NCBI GenBank assembly: GCA_033439685.1
Contig: JAUEDM010000003.1
Location: forward strand, 4,122,001-4,186,000
Source of the DNA: Apodospora peruviana
Taxonomy: Eukaryota; Ascomycota; Sordariomycetes; Sordariales; Lasiosphaeriaceae
DNA length: 64,000 nt
Reading direction: 5' to 3'
In this document: one piece after another, positions 20,143-30,783 of the stretch
Layout of the letters: each line of letters opens with the position of its first letter
Position numbering within the stretch: the stretch's first letter is position 1
The notes under the pieces: generated by a model
What the model saw: only the letters and a program-made list of their open reading frames with translations
The model's database searches: none
What the model was told of the DNA's origin: nothing
Position numbers and translations under genes: made by a program

Positions 20143-20823
20143 ATTGTCGGTAGTCGGCTATCAGATATTCTGTGGTGTGTTTTGTGGGTTGATCTTTCTT
20201 TTGTAGGTACCCGATATGGCAGATTGAAGTACGATGTTAGAAGAGAAAAGGGATGGGCTGAGCATGGGAGGGAGGAGACCAATATATACACGGCAGCTTG
20301 AAGCTAACCCTGCCATGTCAGTTCATTAAGTTCGTCACAATAAACTCAGATGTAGCGGCAACCGGTCGAGCCAAAGTTAGATACACCGTCTTCGTTATGG
20401 ACCGCGAACCATTCTCGCCCACCATAGAAAATGGGTGGGGCATCTCCTGTTAAACTTTGACAAACTCTGGCTAACCATACGTGAAATTCGTGTTGACACC
20501 TCGCTGGAGACCACTCCAAGAAATGTCGCCGTTGCTACAATGTCCAAGACAAGGAGAAATGCGTATGTACGTGACGATATACGGGTCATGGCGCTTAAAT
20601 GGAAGATATCGTGGACAGCTGGCCACCGTGAACTCTGATGACACGATATTGAATGTCGATAATTGATATATCTGTCACAAAAGTCATGAATTAATACGGA
20701 GACAAGGGGGACGACACTGATGTCACCACTTGAAGCCGGCAAATAGCACAACCCACACACCAATAATGGACCATCATGGATGGCTAACTTATCGCCACTC
20801 AGCTAACTGAACACCACACCTCA
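20143..20823. other. Intergenic, no gene seen
   Basis: Promoter side of the secreted Cys-rich gene and 3' flank of the prolidase gene. Nothing convincing in any frame. Confidence 0.45.
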
Positions 20824-22446
20824 CTAGTTCTCAGCAAGAATCCTCTCGATTTCGGCCGGGTCTTTGATAGCGTTCGTCAGGTTCTCGGAACCGTCCTTGG
20901 TGATGACGATATTATCCTCGATACTGCAAAGTGAGTCAAAGTCAGTATCCACCCAGCAAAACTTAAGGGGGAAAACTTACCGAACACCGCCCACATCCCA
21001 ATACTTCTCCAACACAGCGGCATCAATAAACTTCGAGTGCTTCGGGTCCTTCAGGAACGGCTCGATAATGAAGCTGCAAAAGTACACGCCCGGCTCGACC
21101 GTAATAACGCTGCCCGCCGGCAACCGCCCTCTCACCCTAAGATACCGAAACATGGGGTCCGTATCGGCATAGTTCGCATTGCCGCCCGTATCGTGCGTGT
21201 CCATACCGAGATAATGCCCCAAGCCGTGCGGGAAGAAAGCAACGCTGGTCCGGCTCGCCAGAATCTCGTCCTTGTCGCCCTTCAGGATCCCCAGCGCCAG
21301 CAACCCGTCAATCGCAATCTTGTGAGCCAGCAGATGCACGTCATCCCACAAAACCCCTTCCTTCAACGCGGCAATGCAGTCCAGCTGCATCTTGAGCACA
21401 ATGTCGTAGATGGCCCGGCTTTCGGTCGTAAACTTGCCACCGATCGGAAACACCCTCGTGATATCCGCGGCATAGCAATCCCACTCGCAACCCGCATCCA
21501 GCAAAAGATTAAGCTTCCCGCTCATCGGCGCATTATTGTGCACGTAATGGAGCGTGGCCGCGGCCCTCCCGCTCGCAACAATACTGTGATACGCCTGGTT
21601 ACGTGCGCCGCTCGCGACGCAATGCCCGAGAAAAACAGCCTCGAGCTCCTGCTCGTTCTTGGCCGTCTTGACTCTCTCCAGGACAGCGCGGTGTCCCTTG
21701 CCAGAGATATTGTTCGCCTTGCCGATCATGGCGATCTCGAACTCGTCCTTCACAACACGACAGTTTTCGATCGCCTCTTTCAGGACAGAATAATTCTTGT
21801 GGTCAAATTCCAGGAAAGTAACCTGCTCCGAGATCTGGTTCGGAATCGCGAAGATGGTCGAGTTCGGTTTCTCTGACCCCAAATGGGCGAGCGTCGCGTT
21901 CACGTCGGTCGTGTATTTCACTTCATCAACGTCCCACTTCTGCTTGGCTTCCTCGGCCGAAACGGGCAGACCCGACCATATCACGCTCTCGGGGTCGACG
22001 GGCGGGATGAACAGAGTGGATTTCTCGGTGTCGAAATCGTGGATCATGTACGAGTCGGCGAGCGGGCAGCCCGTCAGGTAGTAGAAGTAGCGACGTTGTC
22101 TGAGAGAAAAGATTCAGCAGGCGGGCACGGTTGACAGATAAGGTGACAACCCGAAGAATGCATACCGGAAGGGTTCTGCCTCGTCATTGTCCTCCAGCAT
22201 CTTGGTCATGCGACTCTCGACATAGAGCACGCCGCTCGCATTGGGCACCTTGGAGCGGATGTAGTCGACTACGCGCCTCGCGTGCCGTTTCGCCGGGTAC
22301 TTGCCCTGCAGGATCGTGTCGTAGTCCATAATTCTCGTCGTGATGGGCGAGGAGGAGGAGCTGAACAGGCGTCGTGGTGCTTGGACAACAATCAGTGACT
22401 GGTAGGTGGTTCGGGCAGAGACGGAGAACAAGCTGAGATGTCGCAT
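20824..22446 (-). CDS. Xaa-Pro aminopeptidase/prolidase (peptidase M24B)
   Basis: Three minus-strand exons (22166-22446, 20981-22099, 20824-20923) with GT-AG introns of 66 and 57 nt join in phase to 499 residues. The pita-bread metal site is visible: DAGCEWDCYAADITRVFP (two Asp), HGLGHYLGMDTHDTGG (His), VITVEPGVYF (Glu) and IEDNIVITKDG (Glu) in the last exon. The enzyme removes the N-terminal residue before proline, or splits X-Pro dipeptides, with two Mn or similar ions. The first ATG gives an Arg/Ser-rich, acid-free leader (MRHLSLFSVSARTTYQ) like a mitochondrial presequence. A second ATG at 22329 (MDYDTILQGKYPAK) matches where cytosolic fungal homologues begin, so dual targeting is possible. 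Confidence 0.93.
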
Positions 22447-23240
22447 GGACAACAGTTATCGGATGCGTGGAGAGGCGGGATGGAAGGTGTGTTGATTGGA
22501 GCTTTGGGCGACGTACTCGACTTCAGTGTCAGATTGCGCTCGGATGAGGAAGCTCTGATCCAATGATGCGGGGCAGTCGCTCGGGGCAATCGCAACGGCC
22601 TCTCTGCCGTTCCCGGCTGTGGAGGGGTAGATGATAGTGGGGTAAACCGACGAGCTTATCAGGTGAGACGGCGTTCTGCCTGGGCGCCATAATGCACCGC
22701 GTGTTAGGGCTGTTTATCAATGACATTTCCGCTGACAGATGGACAACATGTGGGGTGATATAGGATGCTTTGCCCGATTCGCGATTCCAATCATGAGTTG
22801 CTCCAATTACAAAGCAGTTGATACCTCAAGTAAGATAACCTAAACAGGGTGGACTATAGTCATGAAGCCAGCAACAAGCATGTGTGGTCGAAGGAGTCAT
22901 GTGATCTTCAAATCATGATAGTACGTGTTGGGCGCTTGATGACACGGAGACACAAGACGATGTGAGAGAAAGGTGTATGTGAGTGAGCTGTCAAGGGCAC
23001 CTCCGGCATACTTGGTATTATTCAAATTCAATCTTTGGGTATCGCTAAAGTGAGACAACCATCGCCAAAGAACCACCCACCAAACGCTGATCTCACTATA
23101 CCTGTATGCAAAAAAAACAAAAAAAAATGTAATGCAGGATCATGAATGCACTTCGACCCTGTACGCCAGTAAAAACACAAGCTGGACATCTGATATACGG
23201 GGATCCAAACAAAATCCACACGCCCCGAGATAGGGGGAAA
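22447..23240. other. Intergenic, no gene seen
   Basis: Between the prolidase promoter and the end of the cyclin gene. Only short, unconvincing ORFs. Confidence 0.45.
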
Positions 23241-24311
23241 TCACGCTTCTGTTTCAACCTTCACCCTTGGCTTGGGCGTCTCCAGATGGAACGTAGTTGG
23301 CGACACCTGATCCAACGCGCCCCAACTCTCCCCGCCAGTTCTCAGCAGCTCCCACTGGCCACTCAACGCCTCCTTGTTTACCACGAGCTCGAAGCCTGCC
23401 AGGAAGCAAAAACTAATCTCCAGCCGTGCCAGCTCCAACTCGCTCACGCCGCCGACCTTGGCGAACTTGCTGTGCGGATAGCTGAGATCCTCAAGAGCCT
23501 TCATCGCCACCCTTAACCCTGCGAGTAGCAGACGGTGGGCATTGCGCTTTGTGATGGCGATTGCCCGCTCCAAGACGGCCAGTCGGTGTATATAAAACGA
23601 GGTGGCGAGGTAAACGGCGGTGGACATCGGGCAGAAGCGGTGGATACGCATGAGGTACTCCGTGATGGAGATGGGCGGGGGAAGCCGAGAGTAGAACTTG
23701 CGCGTGATGGCGCTGTGTTGCAGGTTGAGCGGTTGCGAGTTCTCGCCGACGATGACGTACGGCGCCAGCGGCGCCTGGGCCTGTGATTCGGCCCTGGGAG
23801 GAGGTGTCGGGTTGGGTGTACGCAAGTGCACACCGTCGATGGCCTGCGATTGTGGTTGCGGCGCGGGACTCGCAGTCGACGCCAAGGCCGGCTGGGAACG
23901 CGGCTGCATGGACTCGCGTGCCGGCGACCGACCAGGCCGCGGCGAGTTCGACGCACTGTTCTGAACCAGCCGAGCCAGATTCTTTTCCGAGTTCGACCGT
24001 ACGATGCTTTTCTTTTCCGCTTCCATGCCACGCATGTGCGGGATTGATGGACTGGCTGGAGGTGGTGTGGGAGGAATATCACCCGTCATGGAGACCAGGA
24101 CCTCGATACCGGCACTGAGGAGTTTGATGGCGGCCAGCGGCGACACCTTGAAGATATCATCGACCTGGGCTGCGAGTCGGGGCGAGGTGATATCGTTTTC
24201 GGATGGCACGTATCGCAGGTTCGGGTCGGCGGAGGGAACTGGGGGCGGTGGAGGAGAGGGGACTGCATTCAAGTCGCTCGCGGCGTCGGGTTTGGTTTCT
24301 TGTTCCGACAT
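23241..24311 (-). CDS. PHO80/PREG-like cyclin
   Basis: An intronless 356-residue protein starting at MSEQETKPDA. The first 200 residues are Pro/Ser/Ala-rich and probably disordered, preceded by a short helical piece (DDIFKVSPLAAIKLLS) typical of fungal members. The cyclin box spans about residues 215-315: ISITEYLMRIHRFCPMS, then FYIHRL, NAHRLLLAGLRVAMKALED, FAKVGGVSELELARLEI and FLAGFELVV. This matches the Pho80/Pcl subfamily, whose members bind a Pho85-type kinase. In Neurospora the counterpart (PREG) holds back phosphate-starvation transcription. Whether this is the phosphate cyclin or another Pcl cyclin cannot be settled from the window. A PHO84-like transporter gene lies 8 kb away, but this is not evidence of linkage. 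Confidence 0.85.
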   Translation of the reverse strand: MSEQETKPDAASDLNAVPSPPPPPVPSADPNLRYVPSENDITSPRLAAQVDDIFKVSPLAAIKLLSAGIEVLVSMTGDIPPTPPPASPSIPHMRGMEAEKKSIVRSNSEKNLARLVQNSASNSPRPGRSPARESMQPRSQPALASTASPAPQPQSQAIDGVHLRTPNPTPPPRAESQAQAPLAPYVIVGENSQPLNLQHSAITRKFYSRLPPPISITEYLMRIHRFCPMSTAVYLATSFYIHRLAVLERAIAITKRNAHRLLLAGLRVAMKALEDLSYPHSKFAKVGGVSELELARLEISFCFLAGFELVVNKEALSGQWELLRTGGESWGALDQVSPTTFHLETPKPRVKVETEA

Positions 24312-26271
24312 TGTAATATATTTCAACTGATATCTCTAACAGTGCCCGTCTTTCTGGATGTTCCGACCCGTCGATCTCGTTACCTAACTCGAAGTCGTGG
24401 TGAGAAATCGGGTACGTAGTAGGGATCGAATTCGAGGGTGGATATTCGCGAGGCTCAGGGACCCTTGGTTCTTGGGCTCGGGTGACCGCGGCTTGATGCT
24501 CAGATGCCGGATCCGTGGATCGGGCCGGAAGGTAACGGAAGGAGCGAGCAGCAAGCAACTCGAGGCTCAACTGGGCCAGGGCGGCTCCTGGAAATGTTGT
24601 GTTCTGCAGCGTGCCACATCCAGTCTCATGATCTCGCGTACCTCAACCTCGACTTAATCCCCGGCGGGTGTAACTCGTGAGTGTCGTGAGATTCCGTATC
24701 GGCTAGGTAGCGTACCGTTGGTCACGCAGTAGTGCGAGTGGAGTTGAGGGGCAAACGGGGACAAGGCGTCCCAATTGCTCGAATTACAGCAGGAGGAGCA
24801 GGCGAGGAGGTCGGGGTAGGGAGTACAGGCAGCAAGTTCGACCCAGTGCTGAGGCGACACGTGAACATGGGATTGTGGGATTGCAGGACCAAAGAGGAGG
24901 TGCAGAACAAAAAGAAAGGAAAACCGGCAGGTTCTAGACGGCCCGTCTTTCTGAAGTTCGGGCTAGAGGTGCACAAGTGGTGCTTCCTCCGTGGTGCTCA
25001 TGGAATTGCGGGGTGAAAGCGTTCGAGCTTTGCCTCAGGGTCTCTGCCCCATTTTAACTTTTCTCTTCATGTTCTGGACCCCTAGTGGCCTATGCCCGGT
25101 TGCCGAGCAGGTACGTACCGAGATACCTACCTTACCTTAGGCTGCGACGGGAGCATTCTCGAAACTGTCCTTGAAATTGCAAGAAATACACGATGTCGCT
25201 GTGCACTACCGCGAAAACTGAGCACCTTGATCGACCGCATCGCCTTCGCCGAGCATTGGACAGTGTGTGGATTGTTGGGAAGATGTTGGCGCGGTCGGGC
25301 ACGGATTACGATGTCGATGCAGAAGATCACTGCAAGACAGGGCGCGCACAACACCATCTTTTGTTGCACAGCAGCCCGGAATGCGTCCCGGATGGGGCCA
25401 TCCCATCTTGCCCGTCTCAGCGTGGCAAATTTGAGATGCAGTTTTGAAGGTCATATAGCCCAGGGCAGGCGATATCGGCTGCATTGGTCTTCTTGATCAA
25501 GTGGAAGGCGCATGCTCAAAGTTGGAATGAATGGATGGGTCGCCTGCCTCCATCTCTTCGATTTCGATGGTGATCGGATGCACGTGTGATTCTAGGTCGC
25601 CCGGTCCCCATTTTCAGGGGTCCAACTTGCCGGCCCAGAGTTTGTCCGCGCAGAAGTTGTAGGCAGGCGCAGCGGCTCCACACTCCCCAAAATTCCGCCT
25701 GTGCACAGACCGTTCCACACGGTATTTAAGAAGGTCCCTCTCCCCGTCCTCTGGTCTTTTCTTCTCTTTTCCTTCTTCATACTTACCTTGGTTGGACTGT
25801 GGGGAGATCAAGAACACCCTGCAGTATGACAGAGAGCCTGCATTGCACATCGTGGTGCTCGCTGTCATAAATTGTCCTGCGGGACCGTTTGAACCGAAAT
25901 TTTTGATGTCAAATCTTTTTTTTTTTTCACTATGCTCGTCGCTCTCGGGTGATGTCATGGAGAAGAATCTTCGTTTCCGCGGGCAGTTTTGAGTGTAATC
26001 CGTGACTGCTGTTCAAACCCCATCTTGCCTCTGGTATTCGCCGTCCCTTCCCTCGTGTCCATTCACAGCTATATAAGGTACCTGAGGTACCTACGTAACA
26101 TTCCCAGTCATCACCGGTGTTTATCTCACGGCATTCCATGAAGCCCCGGCAGAACTGCCAATTATCTGCCTGGCAGCAATTGAAGTTAGTTCCTTACATG
26201 TCTAGGGCATGTCAGTTTCCTTCTCGTAATCGACAAACACTGGGAATCTTTGGCTCCGCGCAGTCTGGAAC
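24312..26271. other. Gene-poor stretch of about 2 kb
   Basis: Contains the cyclin promoter and leader, then short ORFs in all frames without protein-like character or splice patterns. A T-run is present near 25915-25929. No repeat or transposon ends were found. Confidence 0.45.
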
Positions 26272-28636
26272 TCACCGGCACATCGGAGATTGGATTTGCT
26301 TCGGCCAAAGCCACGGCCGAATGCCACCAGCACATCCACGAACCTCAGTGTCACTCCTATAGGCTCCTCTCAACCGCTTCCGGTGTGCTCGTCCTGTGCC
26401 CATGATGCATTCTACTTCTACTTCATGGCCTTTGTTGGTGCGGACCTGCGCATTGTACCAATATCTCAGGTCAGGAAACCAGCGTTTTGCGCGAGCGCGG
26501 CTGGAAGGCTTCGAATGCCTCACATACCTTGAGCCAGCCCAACAAGCCGACAACCACCTCCATGTCGTCGATTATTTCGCCTGCCGGTCCGTCAATATCC
26601 ACATCAACTCGAAAACTACCGTTGCCAGTCATTTCAGATACCGTCGCATGTCCGGCTGAGTCCTGTGGTTCTGTGATGCATGGCCCGTGTGGCTCGGGGA
26701 GATCCCCGTCGCGCGCGTCTGTTTCCACCTTGCCTTCAAGACCAACGATCCGTCGGCCTTCGCTGTGATCCTCACCGAACTCAACACCCAGGCCGCAGAT
26801 CTTATATACCTCGCCACGCCATGTTCAGAATGCGAATATGTCGTAAAGATCTAGATCCTTTTGAGCTGGCGGACTTCTCTCTCGTTCTTCTCCCAGATGA
26901 GTGCTTCATGAGAAAGAAGCTCCGGGTGAAGTTCGGGCCGGTTGGCTGCTGCCATACTCTCGGGGTTGCCCCCAATCGTCGTCGTCAACATGATCCGCCC
27001 AGCTGGAGCTTCAAAATCTAGCAACCCGTGTGACAATTGCAAGTGTGCGCCGTCTTGCTTCCACTGGATGCCGTTCGCTCGCTGTGCGGGACTTAGTAAT
27101 TCCGGATGATGATAGGGGTCCGCCAGATTATCAAACGCGGTGATAAGGCCGAGCCGGGCAAAAGACTTCGAGCTTGTGTCCATCTTTGTTGTTGTCAGTC
27201 TCCCTTCCACCGGAGCAGTTGAAGAGGATGGGATGCTTTTACCCTCATCTGAGCTGCTAGCCCAATGATCTTTGGCCCGTCGGGCTCCCAATATCAGTCA
27301 GTCATCAATGTCTCGGACCAAGGCTCTCTCTCTTCGGGCTCACGAAAGTTAGCTAAGATTTTTCTGCGGTGCTGCTGTACAAGCTTTGCACAAGGACGAG
27401 TCCAGATGCGCCGCCTGTTCGCAACACTAAGGAACTCGCCCTTTTTCATGTTCAGGCCCGGCTTGGATTTCTGCGCAGCCCAGAGATACAGCGTCCTCAT
27501 GCTCGACCCTTTGCGTAGCTTGTCATCCATCTCGGCTTCTTCCAATAAGTCGAGAAGCTCCTCGAACCACTCCATCTGGAACCAGATCGCCCTTCTCCAG
27601 AATGCCGGTTGCGCATCCCAAAGGCGCGTGTGGGCAATCCATGACGCGTTGGACCAGTTCAAAAAGCATGTTGGGTCGTCACACAGCTCGGCAATCCTGA
27701 TGAGAAAATCAAAAGGGAGCTTGCTAAACGGGTCGTCACGCACACGATGAATCAGGCTGTACGCCCAGGCCTGTCGAATTCTCCGTCCTGGAACATGACT
27801 CCAATTTTCGTCTGAATGGCGTGCTGACAAGCAGGGTTCGCGGCGAAGATCTCCTCCCCGGGGTACGAAACCCACCGCCGCTGGTTTTGCGGCGCCGGGC
27901 TGCCGTATTCAATGTTGAGCCTTGACCTACCGCTCAGCTCGTACATTACCTCGTAAAGGAGATCTGTACACTGCTCGGCTAACAGCGGGGGCTTAGGGTA
28001 ATAGAACTGCGATGGACTAGCCTCCATATGGAAGTTCAGGCGGGCCACGAGCATATCGTGACACACTTCGTGAAACGGGAATACCGGGTCAATGAGGGCA
28101 TCATTGCCGACATAATATGGGAATTCTGGAGAGTCGAAATAGTGCGGAAAGTTCTCACTATGTGGGCCCAGCCCACCACTGATGTCGACATAGCCTAGTC
28201 CAAGGTAGGTACAATCCTCCTTGAAAGAACTATTGAGCCCGTCAGTTTTGGGATGTTTGGTGATAGAACTGCACCATGACTCATATGGGGCAATGGGCGG
28301 GTATTACTGCGCCATCCTCCTATTGCCATTGGGAATCCGATTGAAGCCGAGGAGCATGAGTTCCCAGTCTGTCCAGCCTGCGTCGTCTTCGGGTAATATA
28401 TCGCGATCGTACCCGGTATGGCCGGCGGTCGCCGCACGCAGGCTCGGGGCAGCATGGTCGTCGTGCTGGGCGGGACTCACGGGAGAGACGGGCGGCCCCG
28501 GGGCAAACTCGACTTCCACTAACGGCCCACCGCAGATGGCGCAGTAGACATCCCGACCCCAGTCTTCCATCTTCGAGGCACGTACGTACGTGGTAGGTCG
28601 AGCGGCTTCGGCTTTTGCTGATGATGAGCGCCCCAT
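26272..28636 (-). pseudogene. F-box domain protein gene, five exons, one apparent frame break
   Basis: Minus-strand exons at 28308-28636, 27344-28229, 26875-27248, 26528-26809 and 26272-26445 join by GT-AG introns of 78, 95, 65 and 82 nt. The first has a CTGAC branch site, and splicing removes an in-frame TAA. The spliced pieces follow a large fungal family: YCAICGGPL, YDRDILPEDDAGWTDWELM, VFPFHEVCHDML and YPGEEIFAANP, then the F-box-like DPFSKLPFDFLIRIAELC and FWRRAIWFQMEWFEELL, later DIDGPAGEIIDDMEVV and VRTNKGHEVE. F-box proteins link substrates to SCF ubiquitin ligases. Between the PGEE and F-box motifs (about 27780-27860) the frame shifts as if one base were lost, and no usable intron repairs it. 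It may be a young pseudogene or a sequence error. Confidence 0.6.
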
Positions 28637-29627
28637 CGCGTGCCGTCGTTTGTTTTGACGTTTGAGCACAAAACTCTCACAAGCTTGGGTGACTTTTCGC
28701 CAGCTGGCAAGAACCGATATCCAGACCAGCAGCTGGGAAGCAAACATGCCCAGGCCGTCGTGTCGACAACAAATAATGCACCATTTTATCTATAACTAAC
28801 TTCATGGTCATTCTAAGGAGACACATACCTTAATCCATCTAATAGGCATAACGTTACTAGATTTACTATATTGGGTTAAACTATCAAGCTTACCCGTCAA
28901 AGACCATAAATAGAAAGGTTACCCAGCAGATATAAGGGTGTGGTTCTTGTCCAGACCAGGGCCTGGCAACCTTGAAGTAACTGCACAAACTTTATAAAAC
29001 CCGGCGGGGGTGTACACCTACATAAACAATCACTTATGATTGACACAGTCTAGTCGATAGGGAAGTTTCGAGAAGGAGGGTAAAGAGCGACAGTTATACC
29101 GTTCTACGGTGAATAATCAACCTCTGGTACCTCTAAGCACCCCCCTGTATGGACTTTCGATAATCAACCCATTGGGGTTTGAAACTGCCTTTTACGAAGT
29201 AGTTTAAGGGCTTTGCTGTATATTTCCCCAGCCTATGTTGGGTCACTACCAGGGCTCCTGTAGGTACCAGAGGTTGATTATTTACCGTGGAATAGTCTAT
29301 TACCGAACGGGTGCATTGACTAGCGAACGGGATATTCTCTTTTTAAGAGAGTCAGCGACTTTTTCCCTCCAAAAATGTCGGTCTGCCAGGCCAGTAACAC
29401 AGCCTGCAGAGGTTGTGGTTGTTTCCCATTTTGGCTTGTGGCGTTCGGCGCCTCCCTGCATGAGGCCGCCCAGACTCCGCCACTCCGCCAGTACGGGATA
29501 CCCGTCAGGGCTAAAAACGCCGTCTGACTAGAAGTGTTTTCTTCCTAACAAGTAGAGGCCAGCTGAGCTTCCGTTTCCCATCTTCCACCCTCAGTCATCA
29601 ACAATTTGAATCTTGTCAACAAGTACA
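28637..29627. other. Intergenic with an inverted-repeat pair
   Basis: A 1-kb gap between divergent genes. Its only clear structure is the 31-bp inverted repeat at 29102-29292, listed separately. An in-frame ATG at 28747 could extend the F-box protein N-terminus by 37 residues. Confidence 0.45.
29102..29292. repeat. 31-bp inverted repeat pair enclosing 129 bp (MITE-like)
   Basis: The arm 29102-29132 (beginning TTCTACGGTGAATAATCAAC) is the reverse complement of 29262-29292 with two mismatches. A partial copy of the arm (GATAATCAACC) lies inside near 29159. The size fits a small non-autonomous element, but no clean target duplication is visible outside the arms. The right flank has two GAACGGG copies. 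Confidence 0.6.
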
Positions 29628-30656
29628 ATGGCAAACATGTCTTCACAGCCGGAACCCGACAAGCAGTCAATCACCGAAGCGGTGGTCCGACTGTTCGCCA
29701 CCCATATATTCGGTCTCCTCCTCTACGGGCATCTTGGCAGTCTTACCAAGGTCCCGTCACGGATCCACGTTTTCCACGTCGTGGCCTTCCTTTTCTTTCC
29801 CGCCGTCATCATTGCGCAAGTTGTTATCAATGCGGTGAAAGCGTTCAAGTACGCTAGACGGTTCAGGAGCGACTCGGACCAGCTCGGACACCACCTCCAT
29901 CACCCAGGCCCTGATTTCAATTTCTATCTCCAGGGGATCCTCGGTGTCCGAGCCATTGACAGCCACGGAGGATCGCTGGATCGGGATGACGATGACGACA
30001 ACGACGCTGCGGCGATCCCTCTTTTTGAGATTGGACATTTGCAGGTTCGGAAATTGAATGAGCCGTTTTCGTGGGCTTGGTTCGGCCGGGTGCTTGGCTG
30101 TCTCGTCTTGATCGCCCAAGCCGTCGGCACCTGTCTGGTTTTCATTCGCCGGCAACAGCATGGATGTGACCTCGCGGTCGATATGACCCTCGGCGTCATG
30201 GCGTTTTCGAGCGCCATTACGGGGCTCATCTCTTTCTACCTGCTACTGGCGAGGTTGCAATGGACGATCACGCAGCCCGTCTCTCAAGAAGTGGAAGGCT
30301 CCAGTGGTCAGTTGCACTGGGAATCATTCGGAGTATTTGTGTTGCTTGGATATTCCATGACTGCGCTATTGGTTCCTTCTTATCTTTTTCGGGTGATACT
30401 CTTGATTGTGCTTTCCCCGTTGGTTACCAGCAATGGCTCGGTATTTATTTTGATGGCGTACTGCCTGCTTTGTTATGCATTTCGCCGGTGGATATATCCG
30501 AAACTGGCCCATAAGTCCGGCATAGGGCTGATGCTTCTCCTTGAGCTGCTTGTTTTCGACGTCATTTTCTCGATAGTCTTTCTTATTTACGGCCTCTCCG
30601 TGGCGAAAGAAGGTTGCTGGAAAGATCCGTTGTCGGATATTATATTTGTTGTCTGA
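29628..30656 (+). CDS. Multi-pass membrane protein of unknown function
   Basis: A 342-residue single-exon protein starting at MANMSSQPEPDK. Hydrophobic stretches suggest about seven membrane segments: AVVRLFATHIFGLLLYG, FHVVAFLFFPAVIIAQVVI, WFGRVLGCLVLIAQAVGTCL, LGVMAFSSAITGLISFYLLL, FGVFVLLGYSMTALLVPSYL, IVLSPLVTSNGSVFILMAYC and GLMLLLELLVFDVIFSIVFL. A His/Asp-rich loop (HHLHHPG, DRDDDDDND) lies between segments 2 and 3. I do not recognise the family. It is convergent with the MFS transporter gene, with stops 127 bp apart. Confidence 0.65.
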   Translation: MANMSSQPEPDKQSITEAVVRLFATHIFGLLLYGHLGSLTKVPSRIHVFHVVAFLFFPAVIIAQVVINAVKAFKYARRFRSDSDQLGHHLHHPGPDFNFYLQGILGVRAIDSHGGSLDRDDDDDNDAAAIPLFEIGHLQVRKLNEPFSWAWFGRVLGCLVLIAQAVGTCLVFIRRQQHGCDLAVDMTLGVMAFSSAITGLISFYLLLARLQWTITQPVSQEVEGSSGQLHWESFGVFVLLGYSMTALLVPSYLFRVILLIVLSPLVTSNGSVFILMAYCLLCYAFRRWIYPKLAHKSGIGLMLLLELLVFDVIFSIVFLIYGLSVAKEGCWKDPLSDIIFVV

Positions 30657-30783
30657 CTTGGGACGCTGGCACGGAGAGCATTTGGTGTCTATGCAGGAAC
30701 AACAAAGTCCAAGAGGAGTGGATATCCGGATACCTGCAGACGATGAAATTTCATTCAGTGCATACACTCAAGACTCTAACCAA

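Noticed and set aside
20395..20763. Minus-strand ORF of 122 codons between secreted and prolidase genes
   Set aside because: No recognisable domain, poor start context, and no spliced extension found.
28304..28306. In-frame TAA in the F-box gene, apparent premature stop
   Set aside because: It lies inside a 78-nt GTAATA...AATAG intron with a CTGAC branch site, and splicing keeps the frame.
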